A program made the translations under genes and the position numbers. 57,591 nt of DNA from assembly GCF_035762905.1 (NCBI RefSeq), contig NZ_DASUCC010000045.1, positions 1-57,591 on the forward strand, read 5' to 3'. The stretch comes from DASYTH01 sp035762905 (GTDB taxonomy: Bacteria; Actinomycetota; Actinomycetes; Mycobacteriales; Pseudonocardiaceae). The notes under the pieces are model-generated. The model was given only the letters and a program-made list of their open reading frames with translations, made no database searches and was not told the DNA's origin. Positions 8,748 to 17,300 of this stretch are shown piece after piece (within the stretch, counting starts at the first letter, position 1; the number at the start of each line of letters is the position of its first letter).

Positions 8748-9872
8748 ATGCGCAGACGAACCCTGCTGGCGGCCCCGCTCGTTCTCGGCCTTCCGCTCGT
8801 CGCGTCGGTCCCGGCCGCCGCCGCACCCGGTCCACGGGTCCGCGGCGTCGACATCTCGTTCGCCCTGCAGGAGGAGGCGATCGGCACGGTCTACCGGGAC
8901 GGCGGCGCCCCCCGGCCGGTCGAGCAGATCCTCGCCAACCGCGGCGCGAACCTCGCTCGGCTCCGGGTCTGGATCGCGCCCCCGGCCGGCTACAGCGACC
9001 TCGCCTCGGCCCTGACCCTTGCCCGCCGCTGCCGCGCCGCCGGCATGCGCATCCTGCTCAACCTGCACTACTCCGACTTCTGGGCCGACCCCGGCAAGCA
9101 GCCGACCCCCGCCGCGTGGACCGGCCAGAACCTGCCGACACTGGCCGAGACCGTCCGCCGCTACACCCGGGACGCCGTCGCCGCCTTCGCCCGGCAGGGC
9201 ACCCCGGTCGCCATGATCCAGGTCGGCAATGAGATCACCAGTGGCATGTTGTTCCCGCTCGGCCAGATCTACCGCCCGGACGGCGAACACTGGCCCGAGT
9301 TCACCACTCTCCTGAAGGCCGGCATCACCGGCGCCCGTGAAGGCAACCCGTCCGGCAACCGCCTCGAGATCATGGTCCACATCGACCGCGGCGGCGACAA
9401 CGGCGGCGCCCGTTACTTCTACGACCACGTCCTCGCCGAAGGCGTCCGCTTCGACACCATCGGCCTTTCCTACTACCCCTTCTGGCACGGCTCCCTCGCG
9501 ACCCTGCGCGCCAACCTCGCCGACCTGTCCAACCGCTATCGCAAGGACCTGGTCATCGTCGAGACCTCCTATCCCTGGACCCTCAACAACGGCGACACCT
9601 TGGGCAACTTCATCACCTCACCCAGCCAACTTCCCGACGGTGCCGCCTTCCCCGCCACCCGCTCCGGCCAGGCCGCCTACTTCGAGGAACTCCGCAACAT
9701 CCTCGCCGCCGTCCCCGGCGGCCGCGGCGCCGGTTTCGTCGACTGGTCCCCGGAGTGGCTGCCCGGCGTCGGCTGGACCCCCGGCGAAGGCAACCCCAAC
9801 GACAACCTCACCATGTTCGACTGGTCCGGCAACGCCCTTCCCTGCCTGCGCTCCTTCCGCGCCGGATCCTGA
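8748..9872 (+). CDS. Secreted GH53 arabinogalactan endo-beta-1,4-galactanase
   Basis: Extracellular endo-galactanase of 374 residues, glycoside hydrolase family 53, which cuts beta-1,4-galactan side chains of pectin. ATG 8748 is set by AGAGGAG (8736-8742). A twin-arginine-like signal MRRRTLLAAPLVLG ends near AAAAPGP. The (beta/alpha)8 barrel begins RGVDISFALQEEA; Glu162 in QVGNE is the expected acid/base and Glu272 in VETSYPW the nucleophile. LNLHYSDFWADPGKQ is a family signature. It lacks an added carbohydrate-binding module. It lies 24 bases after the regulator gene and is followed by a strong hairpin, closing the operon. The enzyme supplies oligosaccharides to the importer and GH42. Confidence 0.95.
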   Translation: MRRRTLLAAPLVLGLPLVASVPAAAAPGPRVRGVDISFALQEEAIGTVYRDGGAPRPVEQILANRGANLARLRVWIAPPAGYSDLASALTLARRCRAAGMRILLNLHYSDFWADPGKQPTPAAWTGQNLPTLAETVRRYTRDAVAAFARQGTPVAMIQVGNEITSGMLFPLGQIYRPDGEHWPEFTTLLKAGITGAREGNPSGNRLEIMVHIDRGGDNGGARYFYDHVLAEGVRFDTIGLSYYPFWHGSLATLRANLADLSNRYRKDLVIVETSYPWTLNNGDTLGNFITSPSQLPDGAAFPATRSGQAAYFEELRNILAAVPGGRGAGFVDWSPEWLPGVGWTPGEGNPNDNLTMFDWSGNALPCLRSFRAGS

Positions 9873-9878
9873 CGGGTC

Positions 9879-9907
9879 GCCGGGGCCGCGCTCCGCGCGG
9901 CCCCGGC
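9879..9907 (+). terminator. Terminator-like hairpin after the galactan operon
   Basis: A perfect 12-base-pair stem (arms 9879-9890 and 9896-9907, arm GCCGGGGCCGCG) with a 5-base loop begins 7 bases after the GH53 stop. There is no T-run, which is usual for GC-rich actinobacterial terminators. Confidence 0.75.
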
Positions 9908-9997
9908 GGTCATCGGTTCGCAGCCACCTCGGATGCACCCGAGTGGCCGATGACGAAGAGTGCGTCAGAGAGCACTCTGGGTAGAGGAACCCAGATC

Positions 9998-11551
9998 ATG
10001 ATGGCACTCGCTCGGCAGAAACATCTCAACCAGGCGCTGATGCGCATCCCGCGGCGCGCGGAGAGCACCGACCGCCACACCCTGGCGACGACCTACGTCG
10101 CGGCGGGCTCGTTCGCCGCCATGCTCAACTCTGCCGACCATCAGATCCTCTACGGTCGCCGAGGCACCGGGAAAACCCATGCGCTGCTCTATCTCTGCAA
10201 CCTCATCGAGGAAACCGGCGACGTGGTGGTCTACGTCGACCTGCGCACCATCGGATCGGCGGGGGGACTGTACGGCGACAGTTCGGTGAGTTCGGCGATG
10301 CGGGGCACCCACCTGCTCGTCGACGCACTTGAGGCGATACACGAGAAACTGCTCGCGGTCGCGATCGAAGGCGACGTGGCCGATCAAGACGGGCTGCTCA
10401 ACGCGCTGGATGCGTTGGCGGAGGCGGCGACCGAGGTGGAGGTGGTCGGTCAGGTCGAGAGCGAGATCAAACTCGCGGGTTCCAGCGAGTCCTCGCGTTC
10501 TACCGAGGCGACGCTGTCCACCTCGCCGGCGGCCAAGATCTCGTCCGCGCGGCGCCGGACGGTGGCGGCGGAGAGCCGGTTGCGGCGAACCGGCGTCGAG
10601 CACCGGCACGTGGTGTTCGGTCCGCTCAGCAGGGCCCTGCGCCGCATCGCCGCTTCCCTTGCGCCGGCTCGGCTGTGGCTGCTGCTCGACGAGTGGAGCA
10701 GCATTCCCCTTGATCTGCAGCCGTTGCTGGCCGACCTGTTGCGGCGCAGCGTCCTCCCGGTGCCCGGCGTCACCGTCAAGATCGCCGCGATCGAACGGCG
10801 CTCGCAGTTTTCCCGGCCGGCCACCGGCGGCGACTACCTCGGCATCGAGGTGGGATCGGACGCCGCGTCGGCGGTCAGCCTGGACGACTTCATGATCTTC
10901 GACCACGCCCGCAACCGGGCTCAGGAATTCTTCGCGCAGCTGTTCTACAACCACGCGAGCATGCGGCTGGCCATGATGATCCAGGACCCGCCGCCGGATC
11001 CGGACAGCTTCATCGCGGAAGTCTTCCGCCGCGCCGCCTTCACCGAACTCGTCAGGGCGGCGGAGGGCGTGCCCCGGGACGCGATCAACATCGCCGCGCT
11101 GGCCGCGCAACACGCGTTCGGCGAGTCCATCGGGCTGGCCGACGTGCGCCGCGCCGCCAAGGACTGGTTCCTCCGCGACAAGCAGACGGCGATCAGCGCC
11201 AACGCCCCGGCCCGCCGCACCCTGCGTTATCTCGTCGACGAGGTCGTCGGCCGCCGCCATTCCCGCACCTTCGTCCTCGACCAGCAGACCGGCGCCCATC
11301 TGCAGACCATCGAGGAACTCTACGACGCCAGACTGCTGCACCTGCTTCGCCGGGGCATCGCCGACCGGCAGCACCCCGGCCGGCTCTACGACGGCTTCGC
11401 CATCGACTACGGCTGCTATGTCGCTCTCCTTCTGGAAGGCGACCGCCGCGTGCGCAATCGCGGCGACTGGCTCAACTCGCCCAAGGGCGTCCCCCCGGAC
11501 GGCTTCAACCTCTCCACCGCCGCCATCGACCTCACCGCCCTGGACCGCTGA
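9998..11551 (+). CDS. P-loop ATPase of unknown role (AAA/STAND-like)
   Basis: Predicted cytoplasmic ATPase of 517 residues. Walker A is YGRRGTGKTH with Lys59, and Walker B is LWLLLDEWSS with Asp231/Glu232; the wording resembles Orc1/STAND-type AAA ATPases. Between them is a low-complexity Ser/Ala/Thr/Glu-rich insert (about residues 148-195) that is probably disordered. The C-terminal third (AARRTLRYLVDEVVG... to LLRRGI) looks like a winged-helix-type region. AGAGGA at 9983-9988 supports the ATG at 9998; an upstream in-frame ATG at 9950 is an alternative. It stands alone, 204 bases upstream of the flotillin cassette and separated from it by a likely promoter, so a shared function is only a possibility. 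No specific process can be assigned. Confidence 0.75.
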   Translation: MMALARQKHLNQALMRIPRRAESTDRHTLATTYVAAGSFAAMLNSADHQILYGRRGTGKTHALLYLCNLIEETGDVVVYVDLRTIGSAGGLYGDSSVSSAMRGTHLLVDALEAIHEKLLAVAIEGDVADQDGLLNALDALAEAATEVEVVGQVESEIKLAGSSESSRSTEATLSTSPAAKISSARRRTVAAESRLRRTGVEHRHVVFGPLSRALRRIAASLAPARLWLLLDEWSSIPLDLQPLLADLLRRSVLPVPGVTVKIAAIERRSQFSRPATGGDYLGIEVGSDAASAVSLDDFMIFDHARNRAQEFFAQLFYNHASMRLAMMIQDPPPDPDSFIAEVFRRAAFTELVRAAEGVPRDAINIAALAAQHAFGESIGLADVRRAAKDWFLRDKQTAISANAPARRTLRYLVDEVVGRRHSRTFVLDQQTGAHLQTIEELYDARLLHLLRRGIADRQHPGRLYDGFAIDYGCYVALLLEGDRRVRNRGDWLNSPKGVPPDGFNLSTAAIDLTALDR

Positions 11552-11716
11552 AGTCCGCGGTGCGCGGCGCAAGAATTCGGCTGGCCTTGTTGAGCGGTGG
11601 GAATTCCCTATCGATCGTCGCATGTGGGCGGTAGCGGTCCGGTGACGCTGCGCCATCGCCGCACGGGTTGCGCCGCGAGTTGACCAATGGGTCTTCGGCG
11701 GGGGGTCTCACCTGGG

Positions 11717-11722
11717 TATAGT
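11717..11722 (+). promoter_or_regulatory. Candidate -10 element for the flotillin cassette
   Basis: TATAGT lies 33 bases before the ATG at 11756, with a TTCGGC-like -35 at 17-base spacing (11694-11699). The rest of the 204-base gap 11552-11755 shows only a short CCGCG/CGCGG hairpin just after the upstream stop and a TTGACC at 11680-11685. Confidence 0.4.
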
Positions 11723-11755
11723 CCGTCTGCCGTTGCCGGCCGGCGGGGGGTGTCC

Positions 11756-12334
11756 ATGAGTGAGTTCGTGGGTGCCGCATTGGCTTTTCCGGCCGTGATC
11801 TTCACGTTCCTGCTCGTGGTCGTGGTCGGGTACTGGGTGCTGGTGCTGGTCGGGGGCGCGGATACCGACGTGCTGGACGGGGACGGGGGCTTCGGCGGGC
11901 TGGGGTTGGGGGGCGTGCCGGCCACGGTGGCGCTGTCGGTGCTGGTCACGCTGGCCTGGTTCGTGAGTGTGGCCGGAGTGGTGCTGCTGGACGGGGTGCT
12001 GCTGCGGACGGTGGTGGTGTTGCCGGTGGCGCTGGTGGTGGGCCTGGTCGGCACCCGGCTGCTGGTGCTGCCGCTGCGCGGGTGGTTCGCGGAGGGGAAA
12101 CAGGAGTCCCGGATGGATTTCGTAGGACGGACCTGCGTGATCAGGACGGGCTCGGTGGGGACGGACTTCGGGCAGGCCGAGGTGACGGCGGCGGACGGGT
12201 CGTCGGCCGTGGTGCAGGTGCGGCAGTCCGGCGGCGAGGCCCTCACGTCCGGGGCCGAAGCGATGATCTATGACTATGACGCCGATGGCGAGTTCTTCTG
12301 GGTGTCCGCCATGGAGAGAAGGTCGACCGAATGA
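11756..12334 (+). CDS. YqiJ/NfeD-like membrane protein with OB-fold
   Basis: Membrane protein of 192 residues. There are three hydrophobic segments: about 4-34 (ending GYWVLVLVGG), 58-80 and 83-110. A soluble C-terminal domain follows, reading FVGRTCVIRTGSVGTDFGQAEV, which matches the OB-fold of YqiJ and other NfeD-type proteins. NfeD/OB-fold proteins are established partners of flotillins (YqiJ with YqiK, YuaF with FloT), and here the flotillin start overlaps this stop codon (ATGA). ATG 11756 is chosen because the membrane segment begins immediately after it; upstream residues to 11687 look non-coding. It probably anchors or regulates the flotillin assembly in the cytoplasmic membrane. Confidence 0.82.
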   Translation: MSEFVGAALAFPAVIFTFLLVVVVGYWVLVLVGGADTDVLDGDGGFGGLGLGGVPATVALSVLVTLAWFVSVAGVVLLDGVLLRTVVVLPVALVVGLVGTRLLVLPLRGWFAEGKQESRMDFVGRTCVIRTGSVGTDFGQAEVTAADGSSAVVQVRQSGGEALTSGAEAMIYDYDADGEFFWVSAMERRSTE

Positions 12335-14310
12335 ATCCTGTCCTGATCGCGGCCGGCGTGGTGCTGGTCGTCCTGTTCATCGTGCTCATCGCCGTCAGCC
12401 GGCTGTTCCGCAAGGTCGAGCAGGGCAAGGCGCTGATCGTGTCGAAGGTGCGGCAGGTGCACGTGACCTTCACCGGCGCGGTCGTGCTTCCGGTGCTGCA
12501 CAAGGCGGAGATCATGGACATCTCGGTGAAGACGATCGAGATCCAGCGAACCGGGCAGGAAGGGCTCATCTGCCGGGACAACATCCGGGCGGACATCCGG
12601 ATCACGTTCTTCGTGCGGGTGAACAAGACCGCCGAGGACGTGGTCAAGGTGGCCCAGGCGATCGGCACGGCGCGGGCCAGCGACCAGTCGACGCTGCAGG
12701 AGTTGTTCGCCGCCAAGTTCTCCGAGGCGCTGAAGACCGCCGGCAAGCAGCTCGACTTCGTCGACCTCTACACCAAGCGCAACGAGTTCCGCGACCAGAT
12801 CGTGCGGATCATCGGCACCGACCTCAACGGCTACAGCCTCGAGGACGCCGCGATCGACTTCCTCGAGCAGACCTCGATGTCCGAACTGGACAGCACCAAC
12901 ATCCTGGACGCGCAGGGCATCCGCAAGATCACCGAGCTGACCGCGATCGAGCACGTGCGGACCAACGAGTTCCGGCGCAACGAGGAGAAGGAGATCACCC
13001 GGCAGAACGTGGACGCCCGGGAGGCCATCCTGGAACTCGAGCGCCGGCAGGCCGACGCGGAGAACAAGCAGCGCCGCGAGGTGGAGACCATGAAGGCGCG
13101 CGAGGACGCCGAGATCGCCAAGGTGCAGGCCGAGGAACGGTTCAAGGCGCACACCGCGCACCTGCGCACCGAGGAGCAGTTGGGCGTTCAGGACCAGAAC
13201 AAGACGCGTGAGGTCGCCGTCGCGGAGAAGAACCGCGAACGGGTGATCGCCATCGAGTCCGAGCGGATCGAGAAGGACCGGCTGCTCGAGGTGGTCGCCC
13301 GGGAACGGGAGATCGAGCTGGCCCGGATCGCCAAGGACAAGCTGGTGGAGGCCGAGAAGCGGTCGGTCGCCGAGGTGGTCCGGGAGCGGATCGCGGTGGA
13401 CAAGACCGTGGCCGAGCAGGAGGAGAGCATCAAGCGACTGCGCGCGGTCGAGGAGGCCGAGCGGACCCGTCAGGCCATCGTGATCCAGGCCGAGGCGCAG
13501 GCGCAGGAGAACCTGGTCAAGGACATCAAGGCGGCCGAGGCGGCGGAAGCCGCGGCCAAACACCGGGCCCGCGAGGAGCTGACCCTGGCCGAGGCGCGCC
13601 AGCAGGCCGCGGATCTCGACGCCCGGGCGAAGATCCGCCTGGCCGAGGGACTTCAGGCGGAGGCCGCCGCGGCCGGCCTGGCCCAGGTGCAGGTCCGTGA
13701 GCGGGACGCCGAGGCGATCGAGAAGGTCGGCCGGGCCGAGGCGGTCGTCGAGCGGGAGAAGGGCCTGGCCGCCGCGGACGCCACCCGCGAGAAGCTGAAG
13801 GGCGAGGCCGAGGGGCTGACCGAGAAGCTGTCCGCGATGTCCGCGCTGGACGGGGTGGCCCGCGAGCACGAGGAATACCGGCTGCGGCTGGAGGTCGAGA
13901 AGGAGGTCCGGCTGGCCGGCATCGACGTGCACCGGGACGTCGCGCAGGCGCAGGCGAAGGTGCTCGCCGCCGGCCTTGAGCACGCGGACATCGACATCGT
14001 CGGCGGGGACAACATGTTCTTCGACAAGCTGGTCGGCTCGATCAGCCTTGGCAAGTCGGTGGACGGGTTCGTGAACAACTCGGAGGTGACCAGGAGGATC
14101 GCCGAGCCGTACCTCAACGGGTCGGCCAGTCTGCCCGAGGACGTCAAGGCGATCCTGTCCTCGCTCGGCTCGGACGACGTGAAGAACCTGACCATGTCGG
14201 CCGCGCTGCTCAAGTTGATCCAGTCCGGCGGTCCGGAGATGACCGAGCTGCGTCAAGTACTTGAAGGAAACCGGGAACCGGCGCCGGTCGTCGACCTCGG
14301 CAAGCAGTAG
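12331..14310 (+). CDS. Flotillin-family (SPFH) membrane scaffold protein
   Basis: Flotillin of 659 residues, close to E. coli YqiK in layout. One N-terminal membrane helix (residues 3-25, VLVVLFIVLIAVSRLF) precedes an SPFH/band-7 domain (about 28-200, EQGKALIVSK ... DFLEQTSMSELD). A very long charged coiled coil (about 205-470), rich in Glu-Arg-Ala heptads, follows, with an AEA-rich flotillin tail and a small C-terminal domain ending in an Asp-Leu-Gly-Lys-Gln tail. Flotillins oligomerise at the membrane and organise lipid and protein microdomains. Translation is coupled to the upstream OB-fold gene by ATGA, and the giant ATPase gene begins 6 bases after the stop. This tight spacing argues for a three-protein complex. 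Confidence 0.92.
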   Translation: MNPVLIAAGVVLVVLFIVLIAVSRLFRKVEQGKALIVSKVRQVHVTFTGAVVLPVLHKAEIMDISVKTIEIQRTGQEGLICRDNIRADIRITFFVRVNKTAEDVVKVAQAIGTARASDQSTLQELFAAKFSEALKTAGKQLDFVDLYTKRNEFRDQIVRIIGTDLNGYSLEDAAIDFLEQTSMSELDSTNILDAQGIRKITELTAIEHVRTNEFRRNEEKEITRQNVDAREAILELERRQADAENKQRREVETMKAREDAEIAKVQAEERFKAHTAHLRTEEQLGVQDQNKTREVAVAEKNRERVIAIESERIEKDRLLEVVAREREIELARIAKDKLVEAEKRSVAEVVRERIAVDKTVAEQEESIKRLRAVEEAERTRQAIVIQAEAQAQENLVKDIKAAEAAEAAAKHRAREELTLAEARQQAADLDARAKIRLAEGLQAEAAAAGLAQVQVRERDAEAIEKVGRAEAVVEREKGLAAADATREKLKGEAEGLTEKLSAMSALDGVAREHEEYRLRLEVEKEVRLAGIDVHRDVAQAQAKVLAAGLEHADIDIVGGDNMFFDKLVGSISLGKSVDGFVNNSEVTRRIAEPYLNGSASLPEDVKAILSSLGSDDVKNLTMSAALLKLIQSGGPEMTELRQVLEGNREPAPVVDLGKQ

Positions 14311-14316
14311 CCGGCG

Positions 14317-17300
14317 ATGACCGAGGTCGTGACGGCCCCGGCCGAGCCGGCCCGGCTCGACGCCGGAACCTACGAGGTGCTGCGGTCGCGGCTGGCCGAG
14401 CAGGCCGCCGAGCTCGCCGCGCGGGCCGAGACGCTCAACGCCCGGCGCCTCGAGGTGTTCGGCCGGGCCGAGCTGCGGCTGGTCGGGCACGAGCGGATCC
14501 GCACCGAGCACAACTGCGTTCCGCGCGACATCGTTTCGGTCGGCGGGCTGATGCTGTTCGGCTACAACGTGTTCATCGGGTTGAAGCCGGAGACGACGGT
14601 CGCCGACGTGTTCTCGCTGCACCGGTTCGGCCGGGACGGCGAGGCGTTCCGGTTCGACGTGTCGGCCGCAGGCGACCTGCCCGGGCTGCTCGGCGACGCG
14701 CAGTTCCGGCGCGACTTCGCCGAGCTGTACCGGTACTACCGGCAGGCCCGGCTGCACCACCTGCGCCGGGTGGACGGCCTGCTGCTGGCCGTGTTCCAGA
14801 CCGGCCCGACCATCGCCGACATCAAGGTGCTGCGCTGGCGGATCGGCACCGACGGCAACGTGTCCTATGTGGACAACATTGGCGAGCGGGACCACGTGTT
14901 CCCGCCCTCGCACGACTTCGAGTGGACGCCGACCGCGCGGGAGCAGCATGTGCTCGGCCGGCACCCGCACATCTCGATCCTGGACGAGGTGTTCGTCGAG
15001 TCGATCGGCGGCACGCTCACCATCAAGGTGGAGAACAACACCGAGACCGGCGAGGGGATCTACAGCGAGCCGGTGGACGAGCCGCTGCAGAGCCTGGCCG
15101 ACGCCGACGTGCAGTTCGCCAAGGTCGGTCCGCTGATCCTGCTGCGGATCCGGCCGTACAAGGAGACCGCGTGGCGGCACCTGGTGTTCAACACCCGGAC
15201 CCGGTCGGTGGTCCGGCTGGACGGGATCGGCCAGGCCTGCCAGCGGCTGCCCGAGGATCAGGGCCTGATCTTCCCGGGCGGCTACTACCTCGCCACCGGG
15301 GTGAGCAAGACGTTCGACACCGACGTCACGGACCTGGAGTTCGAGCGGGTGGTGCGCTCGGCCAACGGCGAAGACGTGTTGTACGTGTTCCACGCCAGGG
15401 GCGAGGGCCGGTCGCTGCTGTTGCCGTACAACGTGATCCGCAAGGAGGTCGGCACCCCGATCCCGTGCCACGGCTACTCGCTGTTCGACGACGGCACGAT
15501 GGTGGTGTTCCGGGCCACCTCGGACGAGCCGACCAGGGTGCACCCGATGCAGGTGTGGCAGACCCCGTTCGCCTCGGACAGCCACGCCGCCGCGGCCCCG
15601 GTCGGCACCGGTCCGCTGGACCGGGTGGGTAACGCCGACCTGGTCCGCGGCATCTCCGACTGCCTGTCGGTGGCCAGGATGATCGACGAGATGGCGCCGT
15701 CCACCGCCGTGTTCGAGGGCCTGATCGCCGCCTGCGAGCGGGTGTTCGACAGCTACCACTGGCTGGGCGACGCCGAGCTCGGCGACCTGCGCACGCCGCT
15801 GTCCGCGGTACGGGCCACCGCCGAGCAGGTGCTCGACGAGTTCGAGAACGTCGAGGCGCTCACGGCGCAGGCGGCGGCCGCGGTGGCGGAGGCCGCCGAG
15901 CACAACGCCGCTCTGGTCCGCCGGGTGCGCGGCGAGGCGCCGAAGACCGCCGACGCGTGGGTCTCCCAGCTCGCCGAGCTGCGCCGGGCTCAGGGCAGGC
16001 TGGTCGGCCTGCGCGAGCAGCGCTACGCCGACCTGAACCGGATCGACGGGCTGGCAACGGAACTGGTCGCCGAGCTGACCGAGGCCGGCGGCCGGGCGGT
16101 GCGGTTCCTGCAGGGCACGGACGCGTTCGCCGGCTACCACGAGCGGCTCGGCCGGCTGATCGCGACGGCCGAGCAGATCGCGACCGTGGCCGAGGCCAAG
16201 CCGGTCGCCGACGCGCTCACCGAGCAGGCCGACGGCCTGCAGGTGGTCACCGAGGTGGTCGGGTCGCTGGACATCGGGGACGCGACCGTGCGCACCACGA
16301 TCCTGGAGCGGATCGGCGAGGTGCTCGGCGGCCTCAACCGGGCCCGGGCCACCCTGGACACCCGGCGCCGGGAACTGCTTGCCGTGGAAGGAAGGGCGGA
16401 GTTCGCCGCCGAGTTCGCGCTGTTCGGCCAGTCGGTCACCGGCGCGCTCGCGGTCGCGGACAACCCGCAGCGCTGTGACGAGCAGCTGGCCAACCTGTTG
16501 CTGCGCCTGGAGAACCTGGAGTCCAGGTTCGGCGACTTCGACGACTTCCTCGCCCGGCTCGCGGACGCGCGCACCGACGTCTACGAGGCGTTCTCCGCGC
16601 GCAAGCAGGCGCTGCTCGACGAGCGGGCGCGGCGCGCCGATCGGCTGGTCGAGTCGGCCGATCGGATCCTGGCCGGCGTGCACCGGCGGATCGCCGGCAT
16701 CGGCTCGCTGGACGAGGTGAACACCTACTTCGCCTCCGATCCCATGGTGGCCAAGGTGCGCGGCGTCGCCGAGGAGCTGCGCGGCCTCGGTGACGCGGTG
16801 CGGGCCGAGGAACTGCTCGGCCGGATCAAGGCGGCACGGGCGGAGGCCGGGCGGGCGCTGCGCGACCGGCTCGACCTCTACACCGACGGCGGCGAGACGA
16901 TCCGGCTCGGCCGGCACGCGTTCGCGGTGAACACGGCCCCGGTCGAGCTGACCATGGTGCCGCAGGACGGCCGGATGTCCTTCGCCATCACCGGATCCGA
17001 CTACCGCTCACCGGTCGGCGACCAGAAGTTCCAGCGCACCGAACGGTTCTGGGACCAGCTGCTGGTGTCCGAGACGCCCGAGGTGTACCGGGCCGAGTTC
17101 CTGGCCGCGTCGATCCTGCTGGACGCGCCGTCGATCGAGGCCCTGCACGAAGCGGCGGTGACCGAGGGCGGGCTGCTCGATGTGGTGCGCCGCGCGGCCG
17201 AGTCACGCTACGACGAGGGCTACGAGCGTGGCGTGCACGACCACGACGCGGCCCGGATCCTGGATGCCCTGCTGCGCCTGCACGCCGGCGCCGGGGTGCT

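Noticed and set aside
12274..16917. A 1547-codon minus-strand frame opposite the flotillin and giant ATPase genes
   Set aside because: Same shadow effect: no recognisable motif, and it crosses three well-supported plus-strand genes.
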